The notes under the pieces are model-generated. The model was not told the origin of the DNA, did no database searches, and saw only the letters and a program-made list of their open reading frames with translations. From contig SKCR01025350.1 of the NCBI GenBank assembly GCA_019454045.1, forward strand, positions 124,001 to 188,000: DNA of 64,000 nt, in the 5' to 3' direction. Of the stretch, positions 10,271-19,657 are shown one piece after another (within the stretch, counting starts at the first letter, position 1; each line of letters begins with the position of its first letter). Position numbers and translations under genes: made by a program. Origin of the DNA: Zanthoxylum bungeanum. Its lineage: Eukaryota; Streptophyta; Magnoliopsida; Sapindales; Rutaceae.

Positions 10271-11690
10271 TGTATAACCATGATAAACATGTTAAAATGA
10301 CCGAGGTGTTACATTTATGACCTTTACTTGCTTCAACTTTTTATCATTTTCTTAATTTCAAGGTAGCTATTTGTCTTAAAAAAAAATTTTATTCAAAGAA
10401 TTGCATCCTATCATTGAATCAGCTTAAAAAATATCATGGAATATAGAATAATAATAGTGCATTTTATTGTTGGGGTTAAGGGGTGCAAGGTGCGAAAGTG
10501 TGGTTGTTGAGCGAAATCAACTTTTATATCTTTCCAAACGAATAATCAGTATCGTATACCAATTATACATTCATATTTCATCTTAATCACTCATCAATAT
10601 CGAATATTATGAGTGATTACGCAACAAAAACTCGGGATAATATTTTCCAGAAACATTTTATATGTTTACAAGTTAACCGATTTAGCGATTCACTAAACTG
10701 AGCAACCGTTATAACCGGACGACCGGTTCCTAGAACCAAATCACCCCACAACCACAGTGATATGGTCATTGTAGCAATGACTAATTACTGTAATTTCAAT
10801 AAATTACACTTTTGCCCTTATTACATATTTTGCCGAAAATTCCTGAAATACTTCAAGAATGATTCCGAAATTTTTTCTACACATTATACTCACTGCTACA
10901 AGCAATTGCAAAATTACAGTAATTTCTAGAAAATTATAATTTTACCCCTAATATCATTTTACGAAAATTCCCGAAATGCCTCTGGAAAAATTTTGAAAAT
11001 TTTCTTTGGACTATACACACTGCTATAGTAGTTTGAATACTATAGCAATAGCAAAATAAATGTAATTTCAACAAATTATGATTTTATCCCCAATACAGTT
11101 TTACGGTATATTCCCAAAATACTTCTGGAAGAATTCCGAAAATTCCACGAATTTTGCCTATGCATTATTATATATCCAATTTTATTCACAACAACCCAAT
11201 TTAATAAATTAAGTAATAATTAAATTAATTACATAATTAATCAAATTAACTCTCTAACTAATTCAAATTCATGCAACTCCAAATCTCTAATTACCAATTG
11301 AGAGTCCACCGCGATAAAGTAACTCTAGAATAATTTTAGGTCACCAAGGAGTGGCTTGAGTAACTCTAGAATGATAATTTTGTGTATTACACAATAATTA
11401 GGCCTAATTACACTAATTAGCTTAATTTATCTACCCATGCAAGCTTAAGGGTTTCAATCAAGGTTTCTACACAAATAATAACACTAAATATCAAAGATAC
11501 ATAATCACATCATATGCAATTCAAATGTAAGCTATTTGAAATTATTTAAAAAATAAAATGGTTTAGGAATTACCTTAATTCTAAGCTCCATTTGATTTAT
11601 AACTGTTTGTTTCCTTGATAATAACTAGCTTTATTGTTTATTATTAAACCCTAATTTCTAGAACGTAAAATCTTTATTGTGTGCAATTTT
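10271..11690. other. Unassigned AT-rich DNA with three imperfect 140-bp repeats
   Basis: No gene is visible. At about 10771-11160 three imperfect units of roughly 110-140 bp follow each other, each with ATTACAGTAATTTC-like, TTTTACCCCTAATA-like and CCGAAAATTCC-like segments. TGTTGGGGTTAAGG at 10468 resembles the edge of the solo LTR at 59970, so this may be the remnant of a related LTR on the minus strand, but I could not find its other end or a TSD. Confidence 0.45.
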
Positions 11691-13607
11691 GTATGTCACG
11701 ACATATAATCGTGATTCCCTGCACAAATACTCGGAATAATTCCGCAGTATACCTTGATCAAGGATTTAGAGTATCACGAAGTGGATGTCTAAATCTCTTG
11801 CATGGGGACACATCACAAGATATCGATAGGATCAATCCATACCTAACAGACAGACGAAGTGACCGGTGCTTACACACGCGTATAACGCAAGCGCACGTAT
11901 CGTTCAAGTAGTATAAAAATATCGATCCCACGAGGACTTAATATCTAATCTATTAATTTTATGAGGTCAAATGATTACTAGTATCTAACAAATTATTTGA
12001 TTGATTTGAAATGGTGACGATTCTAAATTTAAAAACAAGTAAATAAAATTTTTCGAAAGTAGGTTTTAAGAAAATTCAATATTAAAAACTATATAGGGTT
12101 GTGATTTCTTCCAATATCATTTTAAAGATGAAGTGATTATCTTAAAGTTAGGTAATATATTGATTTATTAACCTGGAACACTAAATTATGTGTAGGCCTC
12201 TGTCGATGGTCAGACAAAAATACCCAGTTTAACCCAATTGAACCATATGTCCATGTCAACCAAATTATATGGATTCATTAAGTTTAAGTTCCAATTATGG
12301 CTACCCCCGCCCGACAGGTATATGTCTATCCTGTAAGGAAATCTATTAAAGGGTTATCTATCCTCAAGGAAGATCGTGGACTATTGAGTCTAAGGTCTTA
12401 AACTTAAAATCCCTATGTCTAGTTCATTTTAAGTTTCCCAGATCAATTTTATTAATGGTCAGTTAATGAAAAAGCATTAAGATTATGACTCAATAAATAA
12501 ATCTTTATATTACCCAAACTATAATCTAACCTCTTATAAACCGGTGATATTGGATTTCATCACAACCCCAGATAACTGCCTTAGTTACGACACATATTTA
12601 CGGGTAGTAAAAAAAAACTTAAATAAAATAAAATACATAAAGTAAAATAATGAAAATTAAATACTGAAAAGTAAATGCTGAAAGTAAATGCTGAAATTAA
12701 ATACTGAAAATTAAATACTGAAAATAAATTACTGAAAGTAAATTGCTGAAAAGTAAATTGCTGAAAAGTAAATTACTGAAAAGTAAAAACTGAAAATTAA
12801 AAAAAGAAAAGTAATGTGCGTAAAAGTAAATTACGGAAAGTAAAAACTGAAAAGTAAAGAAAAGAAAGTGCGAAAGCGGAAATTAATTACTGAAAGCTGT
12901 AAATAAACAAACAAGATACAATCTTCTTAGTATTCTTAAGGAATTCCTTAGAAGAAAGTATGAATTTTACAAATGAAATGGCTTGGTATTTATAGGTAAA
13001 ATTTTGCCTCCATCAAATCATCCACCAAATCAATTATTAATTGCTCCACTAATTGCTCCACCAATTCCATTATTAATTGCTCCACTAATCTCTTATCATG
13101 TTTGGTGATGATTTGATAATTTTTATTATTTATTTATTAATTTATTTTTTGCTTTGAAAATGATTGAAAGTGACTTTAATAATTACACACAACACACTTC
13201 TGGATGTTTCATCAATTTCGGATATGAAATCGTCAGAATTCGAAATTAGTTTGTCTTTAAAAGCTGTAGATCTTTGAGTCTTCTTTAATTTGGAACTTGA
13301 ATCAGCTCAATCCGATATCGGAGTAAAAGGTTATGCCCAAAATACGAAAAGGCGCAAAATTGGAATTTCTAAAACTGTACTTCGTCAAAAACGCCCTTTC
13401 AAGTTTCCAATCTCCAAAATTAAAATAGCAAGTCCAATAATTGCCCTTATTTGACCCATATTTCGTCCTAAATGATTTCATTGAGATCCGATATTATTTT
13501 ATCTGCAAAATAAACTAAAACACATCAAAACGTTCATCAAACGCGAGAAACTAAACAAAATATTAAGTTAAAGGGGCGGTAAATGTTAATATATTTTCCG
13601 CTCATCA
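11690..13607 (-). mobile_element. 3' LTR of element X (left boundary approximate)
   Basis: On the minus strand the LTR starts TGATGAGCGG immediately after a polypurine tract (AGGTTTGGGGGTG). It has a minus-strand TATA box (CTATAAATACC, near 12990) and a later section with GTGGGATCGATATTTTTATA that is typical of the ends of many plant gypsy LTRs. The inner boundary at 13607 is well supported; the outer boundary is only a guess because no TSD partner is in the window. Confidence 0.55.
12655..12885. repeat. Short-period array of CTGAAAAGTAAATTA-like units
   Basis: About 14 units of 13-17 bp vary around CTGAAAAGTAAATTG and CTGAAAGTAAATG. The array lies in the LTR of element X, just downstream of its TATA box when read on the minus strand, so it would be part of the transcript leader. 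Confidence 0.85.
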
Positions 13608-13620
13608 CACCCCCAAACCT

Positions 13621-14180
13621 AACATTTTGCTAGTCCTCGAGCAAAACAATAAAATAAAATACAAGAAACAATTAAAATTAAACTAAGTCAATTTCGTAGG
13701 GATCACGGTTGCATTTAGCATATGCAACAAGCCTTTAAACCCCTAGGTGTTCCTAGTGGACGAGTTATAGTCTCGTGAGGGCTTACAGCAACGATACCCA
13801 CAAACGTTTTACAAAAGTAAAAAGGTAGTGAAACTAATGCACACAAAAGCAAAAAGACAAGAGAAAAGAGAATAAAGAAGTTAATGACTAATCAGGTGAA
13901 ACTTCTACTCCAAATCAATAGTTGTTTTGTTTCATTCTAAATTACCGAATAAGTAAATTCTCCGATTATTTTTACCATTCTCCATATACACAGTCGACAA
14001 AATATTAATCAACTCATTTTTGCCCACAACAGTCATAAGTGCAGTTGATAAGAGAGTAATATTTTTGTCCTAAAGTTCTATCAGATTTCACACCTTTTTG
14101 TAGCAATGGAATAATTTTACTGATTTTTCAGATTTTTTCTTTGATTTTTCTCTATTTTTTATTTATATACAATATCTTCC
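13621..14180 (-). other. Non-coding 3' UTR of X
   Basis: This is AT-rich DNA without ORFs or repeats that I can recognise. It lies between the 3' polypurine tract and the 125-bp duplication. Confidence 0.4.
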
Positions 14181-14430
14181 ATCTATGTAGCGAGTGTTGG
14201 GTCGGTGGCTCCCAAATCAGTTGGCTTTAAGGCACCAGGTGTTGAGACACCCCTACGAACTTAATTACTCAGACTTCAGATATATATATTTTTGCAGCAT
14301 CTTTGATCCATGTAACGAGTTTTGGGCCAGTGACTCCCAAACCAGTTGGTTTTAGGGCACTAGGTGTTAAAACACTCTTACAGACTTAATAACTCGGATC
14401 TCAGACGTTTTTTTTTAACTCCATTGCTTT
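14181..14430. repeat. 125-bp tandem duplication in X 3' UTR
   Basis: Two copies start with ATCTATGTAGCGAG (14181) and ATCCATGTAACGAG (14306). Each contains TTGGGYCRGTGRCTCCCAAA, CAGTTGGYTTTARGGCA and CTAGGTGTTRARACAC-like segments. The copies differ at many positions, so the duplication is old. Confidence 0.85.
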
Positions 14431-14835
14431 TTGAGATGCTTCCTCTAATTAAACTAGAGCACTGAATATTACAAACTTTTTAATTTTAGCTCATGTCCGT
14501 ATGTTACTATATATGTTGATAATACCTGTCAACTAAGCATATGAAGATCCATTTTAGTCTGTTTTATGGAATTCACAAATTAAATAATTCAAATGGAAAT
14601 AAACAAAAATTAACTTATTTCGAAAATAGGCTTGAGATACGTCTCAGGAGTGGAAACTTCTTACTCAGCTATCTCTTACCAATTTCACCCTTTTAGTCAA
14701 AATAAAAACACAAAAACGCAAAATATTTTTGTAATTTTTGAAATTTTTTCAATTTTTTTTGTATTTTTCGAAAAATTTTGGACTAAAAATAAAAACAACA
14801 CACAAACTAAAAACAAGGTACTGATCAACTAATTC

Positions 14836-14880
14836 CCTCCCCCAAACCTAAATGAGACATTGTCCCCAATGTCTTAAAAA
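14836..14880 (-). promoter_or_regulatory. Second polypurine-like tract with adjacent hairpin
   Basis: On the minus strand AGACATTG, GGGA, CAATGTCT form a perfect 8-bp stem, followed by CATTTAGGTTTGGGGGAGGG. This nearly repeats the true 3' polypurine tract (GTTAGGTTTGGGGGTG at 13608). It resembles a motif common in 3' regions of plant gypsy elements. Confidence 0.55.
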
Positions 14881-14933
14881 GTAGAAGAAGAGTTTAGAAA
14901 ATAATACCTGGTTATCTGAAATTCTAAAGGAAA

Positions 14934-15584
14934 TTAAAGGTTAAGATCCAGATTAATCCTACGCCTCTTACCACGATCGTCCTCAGACCAATTTATCTTT
15001 GAAAGGATAGGGTCAACTCGTGGTTCATAGGCTATGAGTTGGTCTATTAGATCCAGAGCAGTTCTGGCAGTAAAGAGTTCTTTCAAAGGTTTTGACACGA
15101 ACCCATTTCTCCGGGCATCATCAAGAAACACACAAAGAAAATCATAAAATTCATCGACGTTGTACAGCCCAATTAGTTTCTGGTGTATGTTCAGGTTCGC
15201 CTAAGATAGGACAATAAAAATTTCCTCCAATGTACCCAAGCCACCTGGCAAAGCAATAAAAGCATCAGCACGGTTAATCATTTCTACCAAACGTTCAGAC
15301 ATACCTGGCACGATCAGTTCCTCTCCGTTTGATGGTTCAATAAGATTTGCTTATGCCAAGGGTTTTGGGATGATTCCCAAAACGTGACTGCCTCCTTCCT
15401 GTACAGCTTTTGAAACGATCCCCATAAGTCCAAGATTGCCTCCGCCATATATTAATTGCATATTTCTTGCAGCTAAGACTCGACCTAATTCTTGTGCTGC
15501 TTCTACGTATTGTGGCTTAACACCAACACTACTACCGCAAAACACACAGATGTTTTCAACTCGTCTTCTTGAAGTGGCTTCCAT
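14934..15584 (-). pseudogene. LOG-like: LOG-type cytokinin riboside 5'-monophosphate phosphoribohydrolase, intronless pseudogene
   Basis: LOG enzymes release active cytokinin bases from their nucleotides. The minus-strand frame from ATG 15584 is collinear with the whole protein (about 216 codons, the normal size). It keeps [10 protein letters not shown] near the start, [15 protein letters not shown] and the nucleotide-binding/catalytic PGGLGTLEE motif. Two in-frame stops break it: TAA after IIPKPLA (near 15352) and TAG in the place of a Trp codon (near 15198). Plant LOG genes I know have several introns; this copy has none, so it came through an RNA copy. It lies in element X, on the same strand, between an upstream ORF and the X 3' UTR. 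The family call is firm; which LOG parent it came from is not known. Confidence 0.85.
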
Positions 15585-15844
15585 TTTTTATATGTATTTC
15601 TTTCTCAACTCTGGATGCCTTCAAAAGTGCAATGACGGGCTGAATTTATAGTACCTGAAAAGGGTGAGTAAAAATAGCACAAGTATCTTCCAGAGGACGA
15701 TTAGTAGCGAAATAATATCGTGATAGTAAAAAATGTCTGGATTCTGTCGGAGAAAATAAAAGAAAATAACAAAACAAATCACAATTATTAAGAAAAGACA
15801 AAGAGATATAATATTTACAAGAAAAGTAACGGCTTGATTGACGT
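15585..15844 (-). other. Spacer between X ORF and LOG, possible intron
   Basis: The minus strand is T-rich, with a donor-like CTT|GTAAAT near 15822 and an acceptor-like CTTTTCAG|GTAC near 15657. If both are used, the ORF at 15848 and the LOG copy would be in one spliced RNA. This is inference from short signals. Confidence 0.3.
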
Positions 15845-16393
15845 CTATGCGTCAAGGACAAGCTTCCCATCCAATTTTCTTATAAACTGGCAAACAAGGT
15901 CTTTTTGAGTCAGATTCCTAAGACTTAATTGTTGTCTTTCTTTTTGGAATTGTGTATGTAATTTGCGAATGGCTATGTGAACATATCCACTAGGATGCGT
16001 CTCAAGAGTTAAAGATATATCATCTAAAGACTCCTTACTCAAGCCATCCCTAATGAATTTAATTTTGTCTTCGTGATTATCAGACACCATTCCTAAAGAA
16101 CGACAACGAGTATTGAAATTCCAGCGTGCACATTTGTAACAAACACCCATTTGTTTAGCTCTACGTTTCTTTGCATAGGTGCTTCTTCCAAAACCAGACA
16201 GATGTGAAATAAAAGAGTCAGAAGACTCACCTGCCAATCGGACTCGTGCTTCAATTACCCAACGAATATCATTAGGAATACCTTTGATCATCAGTAGTCT
16301 CATCCGTTCCAAGCGAGCTTTGTAGACTTTCATCAGAGATTTTTGAGGGAGAAAAGGAATTTGCTTGTGAAGATTTGCGAGAGCTTCTTCCAT
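15845..16393 (-). CDS. Unrecognised 182-residue protein encoded in element X
   Basis: An open minus-strand frame starts at ATG 16393 (MEEALANLHKQIPF) and ends at 15845. I choose this start over ATG 16429 because a likely splice acceptor lies between them at 16411. The protein is basic and Arg/Lys-rich in the middle (YAKKRRAKQMGV), with a CYKC..C group (CYKCARWNFNTRC) that could bind a metal, and a C-terminal part rich in Leu, Gln and Arg. I see no signal peptide or membrane segment, and I do not recognise a family. It is uninterrupted, unlike the neighbouring LOG copy, and lies about 260 bp upstream of it on the same strand. It may be an additional ORF of element X or a second captured host sequence. 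Confidence 0.5.
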   Translation of the reverse strand: MEEALANLHKQIPFLPQKSLMKVYKARLERMRLLMIKGIPNDIRWVIEARVRLAGESSDSFISHLSGFGRSTYAKKRRAKQMGVCYKCARWNFNTRCRSLGMVSDNHEDKIKFIRDGLSKESLDDISLTLETHPSGYVHIAIRKLHTQFQKERQQLSLRNLTQKDLVCQFIRKLDGKLVLDA

Positions 16394-16410
16394 CGTGAAA
16401 TGACTAAACC

Positions 16411-16522
16411 TGAAAAAAATTAAACACACAAAGGACTAGCCTTTGATCTCTGTCAAATATTCTCTCTTCTTTAACAACTTTAACAAATAATGGTGATTAG
16501 AAAAATAAGTAAAAATTATTAC
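16411..16522 (-). other. Likely 112-nt intron upstream of the X ORF
   Basis: On the minus strand the stretch starts GTAATAATTTT after TTCAAG and ends TTTAATTTTTTTCAG before GTTTAGTCATT. It is AT-rich with a T-tract before the AG and has a typical plant intron length. The ORF start codon lies 17 nt after the acceptor, so this would be a 5'-UTR intron. Confidence 0.5.
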
Positions 16523-16982
16523 CTTGAATATTTTGTTATATATCTAACAGTATATGTTCATTGCTTACCCACTAATTCAACTCAAGCATGATGGTAATCA
16601 AAATTATATCAACATTAAATCACCTACAATATGAAGTTTTCATTACTAAATATATTAGTTACATTATCTATGACACATACAGTTTTGTACAAAAGTAGGT
16701 CAAATTCACCAATAATACAAGGTGACGGTTTGAGCTTCTCTCCTTAAAAGATGAAGGTTTATTGTATTGGTTCAATGCATTGGCTTTCTGTTTAGCTACT
16801 ACTAACTGAAAAAAATTTCCCTCAATAAAACATCGATATCGAAATTAATTCAAAGTAGAAGTCAAAGAGGCCAATACGTTTTTACAGAATTCCAGAATCT
16901 CCAAAGGCAGATTTATGAATCCCATCGAGCTCATTGTACTCCATTGTGTGAAAGAAACAAGAGATCAAACTTGACGATACTT
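16523..16982 (-). other. Upstream part of X before the gypsy insertion
   Basis: I see no gene in it. On the minus strand a short open stretch ending FGDSGIL-stop lies near 16885-16950 but has no recognisable family. The TSD copy TACTT of the gypsy insertion is at 16978-16982. Confidence 0.4.
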
Positions 16983-17693
16983 TGATATGAAACTGGATAC
17001 GAAAAAGACGAAACATGATCCAAGATCCCGTAGACCCCCAAAGAACTTGTCCTTGAAAACCCTTGGAGATAACCTCAGATGAATTTTGCCAGCAAAATAG
17101 ACGCCACAAAGGATGCCAACCCTTTAATAAGTTTTTGTTCAATCACTAAACTTTGATAAAAAAATCCTTAATCTCAAAGAAAATTACTATTCACGCTCAA
17201 AATATTGGGTGCGTCATTAAGAGTTGTTTTTTAGTTTAAAGAGTTACATGCTCAAACCCTGATATAGCCAAAAAGTCTAAAATAACCTTAAACTACCCAT
17301 TACCAACTAAAATCCCATAACTCCTAATTTCTAGCCCATTTTGAACCCACAAATAAATAAAAATAAACTAACACAAGTAATAAATAAAACTGTCTTCCAC
17401 GTTGGTTCCATCCATGCAAATAAACAATAGTATGATGAAAATAAGTCTAAATAACTGAAACTGATCCATGTTGCTCCTCGATGACTTGGGTCAAATGTAT
17501 AACTCTTGAACCATCTTCCTTGAAGTCCAATTGATCTCGAACGTGCTTGTTCAATTCAGATACATGACGTTGGGCCATGCCTGCCATAGCATCTTTGATC
17601 TTCTGAGCTCCGTGTCTTGTAATTGGTCCAACCGGTACATGGATTGGATCTATTGTACTATGGATCGAATCAGATGTTGCTAGGATCACATCA
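16983..17693 (-). mobile_element. 3' LTR of G1 (711 bp)
   Basis: On the plus strand it begins TGATATGAAAC and ends GGATCACATCA, so read on the minus strand it is TGATGTG...CATATCA. It matches 57380-58092 throughout. The polypurine tract adjoins at 17694. The end of pol reads into this LTR. Confidence 0.95.
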
Positions 17694-18957
17694 TCCCCTC
17701 CCTCTTGAAAAGGATTCGACCTCGAATCGACACCTGCATCAAAAGGGGACAAAGTAGAAACATTAATGAACCATAAATATTATACTCACCAAGTAGGTCT
17801 AGCTTATATGCATTATCATTTATCCTTTCGACGACTTGAAAATGACCATCTCCCCGACGTTGAAGCTTGGATCTTCGTTGAGCCGGAAACCTCTCCTTAT
17901 GCATGTGTAGCCAAACCCAATCACTAGGCTCAAACACCAAGCGTTTACGGCCCTTATTCGCATGAGAAGCGTACCGCTCATTTTTCCATAATATATGTTC
18001 ATGTGCTTTCTCATATATTTGTTTTACCAATTCCGCTTTCTTTTTCCCATCTAAACCTACTCTCACCTCAACAGGCAAATGCAATAAATCCAATGATGTT
18101 AGTGGGTTAAATCCATATACAACCTCAAAATGTGAATATGAAGTAGACGAATGAATGCACCTATTGTATGCAAACTCTATAAATGACAAAAACTCTTCTC
18201 ATGATTTTAAATTCTTAGTGACTATGGTACGAAGCAATTGAGTCAAGGTCCTATTGACCACTTCTGTCTGTCCATCTGTTTGAGGGTGACATGTAGTAGA
18301 ATAAAGTAATTTGGTCCCTAACTTACCCCACAAAACCTTCTAGAAATGACTCAAGAACTTGACATCTCTATTAGAAACCGTACTCCTATGAATCACATGT
18401 AGTCGTACTACCTCTCTAAAGAATAAGTCTGATATGTTAGTGGCATCATCCGTTTTATGGCATGCAATAAAATGTACCATCTTGCTAAATCTATAAACCA
18501 CTACAAAAATGGAGACCCAACACAAAATCCATCGAAATATCTACCCATGGTTCACTAGGTACATGTAATGGAGTATATAATCCATGAGGCTTCACCTAGA
18601 TTTGGCCTTTCTACAAGTGAGACAAAGATCACAAATTCGCTCTATATCGCGTTTCATCCTAGGCCAGTAAAAATGATCCTTTAAGGTTTCTAGGGTCTTA
18701 CTAATTCCAAAATGTCCCATTAGTCTACCTCCATGATCCTCTCTCACTAATAGCTCACGCATACTACAAGAAAGAATGCATAACTTATTTTCTCTAAACA
18801 GAAATCCCTTATGTTGGTAGAATTTACTAAATGCATATTTAATACATACAACATATATATCATAAAAATCCACATCATATGCATAAAGCTCTTTAATAAA
18901 TTCAAACCCTAACATTTTAGCACCTAAAGAGGTAAGTAAAACATACATGCGTGACAA
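17447..18957 (-). pseudogene. G1 integrase and C-terminal tail
   Basis: Integrase joins element DNA to the genome. The minus-strand frames show an H2C2 zinc-binding N-domain (HGGRLMGHFG ... CDLCLTCRKAK, about 18760-18600), part of the catalytic core ([20 protein letters not shown] and FFREVVRLH, 18525-18340) and the region ending the core (EFAYNRCIHSSTSYSHFEVVYG, 18180-18110) followed by the C-terminal domain. The tail SPFDAGVDSRSNPFQEGGDD continues across the polypurine tract into the LTR and stops at 17447. Frames change between the pieces and stops occur near 18590, 18340 and 18190, so no intact integrase is made. Confidence 0.85.
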
Positions 18958-19455
18958 GGCATCTGCAACTATATTTTTCTTACCTTGTTTGTAGCGAATG
19001 ACGTACGAGAATATCTATACAAACTTCATAAATCTAGCATGCCTCTTGTTCAGCTTTCCTTGCCTTTTAAGGTGTTTCAAACTCTCATGATATGTGTGTA
19101 TCATGAACTCCCTAGGCCATAGGTAATGCAGCCAATTCTACAGTGCTTGAACAAGTGCATACAACTCCTTATCATACGTGAGATACCTCAAAGCTACCTC
19201 ATTCAACTTTTCACTGAAGTACACAATAGGTCTTTTAACTTGCATCAGTACTGCTCCAATACATATGCCACTTGTGTCATACTTTATCTCGAAAGTGCTC
19301 TCAAAATTAGGTCATGCGAGGACAAGTGTACTGTATAACCTCTCCTTGAGAGTCTGAAAATCACTCCCTTGAGCCTCACTCCATTGAAATCTCACCGTCT
19401 TCTTGACCACCTCAGTCAATGGTGCTGCTATGCTACTGAAATCCTTCACAAAGCG
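18958..19455 (-). pseudogene. G1 RNase H region and end of RT
   Basis: The minus strand reads FVKDFSSIAAPLTEVV near 19445-19400, then [25 protein letters not shown] and ADALSRMYVLL near 18960. This is the RNase H domain of a gypsy pol, which removes the RNA strand during reverse transcription. At least two in-frame stops are present (near 19312 and 19010). The RT part continues at 23063 on the other side of the hAT insertion. Confidence 0.85.
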
Positions 19456-19657
19456 CCTATAGATAGTGGCGTATCCAGAAAATCAAGCCAGTGGGGGCAA
19501 AGTTATGAAAAATAAATATAAATAAAAAAACATACAAAATATTTATATCTATATTGATATGTGAATATTTTACACATTACAATTGTCCACGATGTGGTTT
19601 CATATTTTGAAAACCTTGAATGATAGTTTCATTATCAATGCCCCTAAATACATCTTT

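Larger units (their letters stand above)
13608..16982 (-). mobile_element. Element X internal region (left part) with captured LOG gene
   Basis: Read on the minus strand, this runs from the gypsy insertion site (16982) through an ORF, a LOG pseudogene, a hairpin and polypurine-like block, a 125-bp duplication and the 3' polypurine tract at 13608-13620. No gag or pol of its own is visible. The right part of X continues at 58093-58450 after the 41-kb gypsy insertion. Treating it as an LTR element rests on the polypurine tract, the LTR-like promoter region and the widespread retroelement 3' motif near 14840. Confidence 0.55.

Noticed and set aside
10468..11848. A complete third B/C-like LTR with ends TGTTGGGG and CCTAACA
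   Set aside because: The flanking 5-bp sequences (TTTAT and GACAG) do not match and internal similarity to B or C is weak, so the boundaries are not supported.
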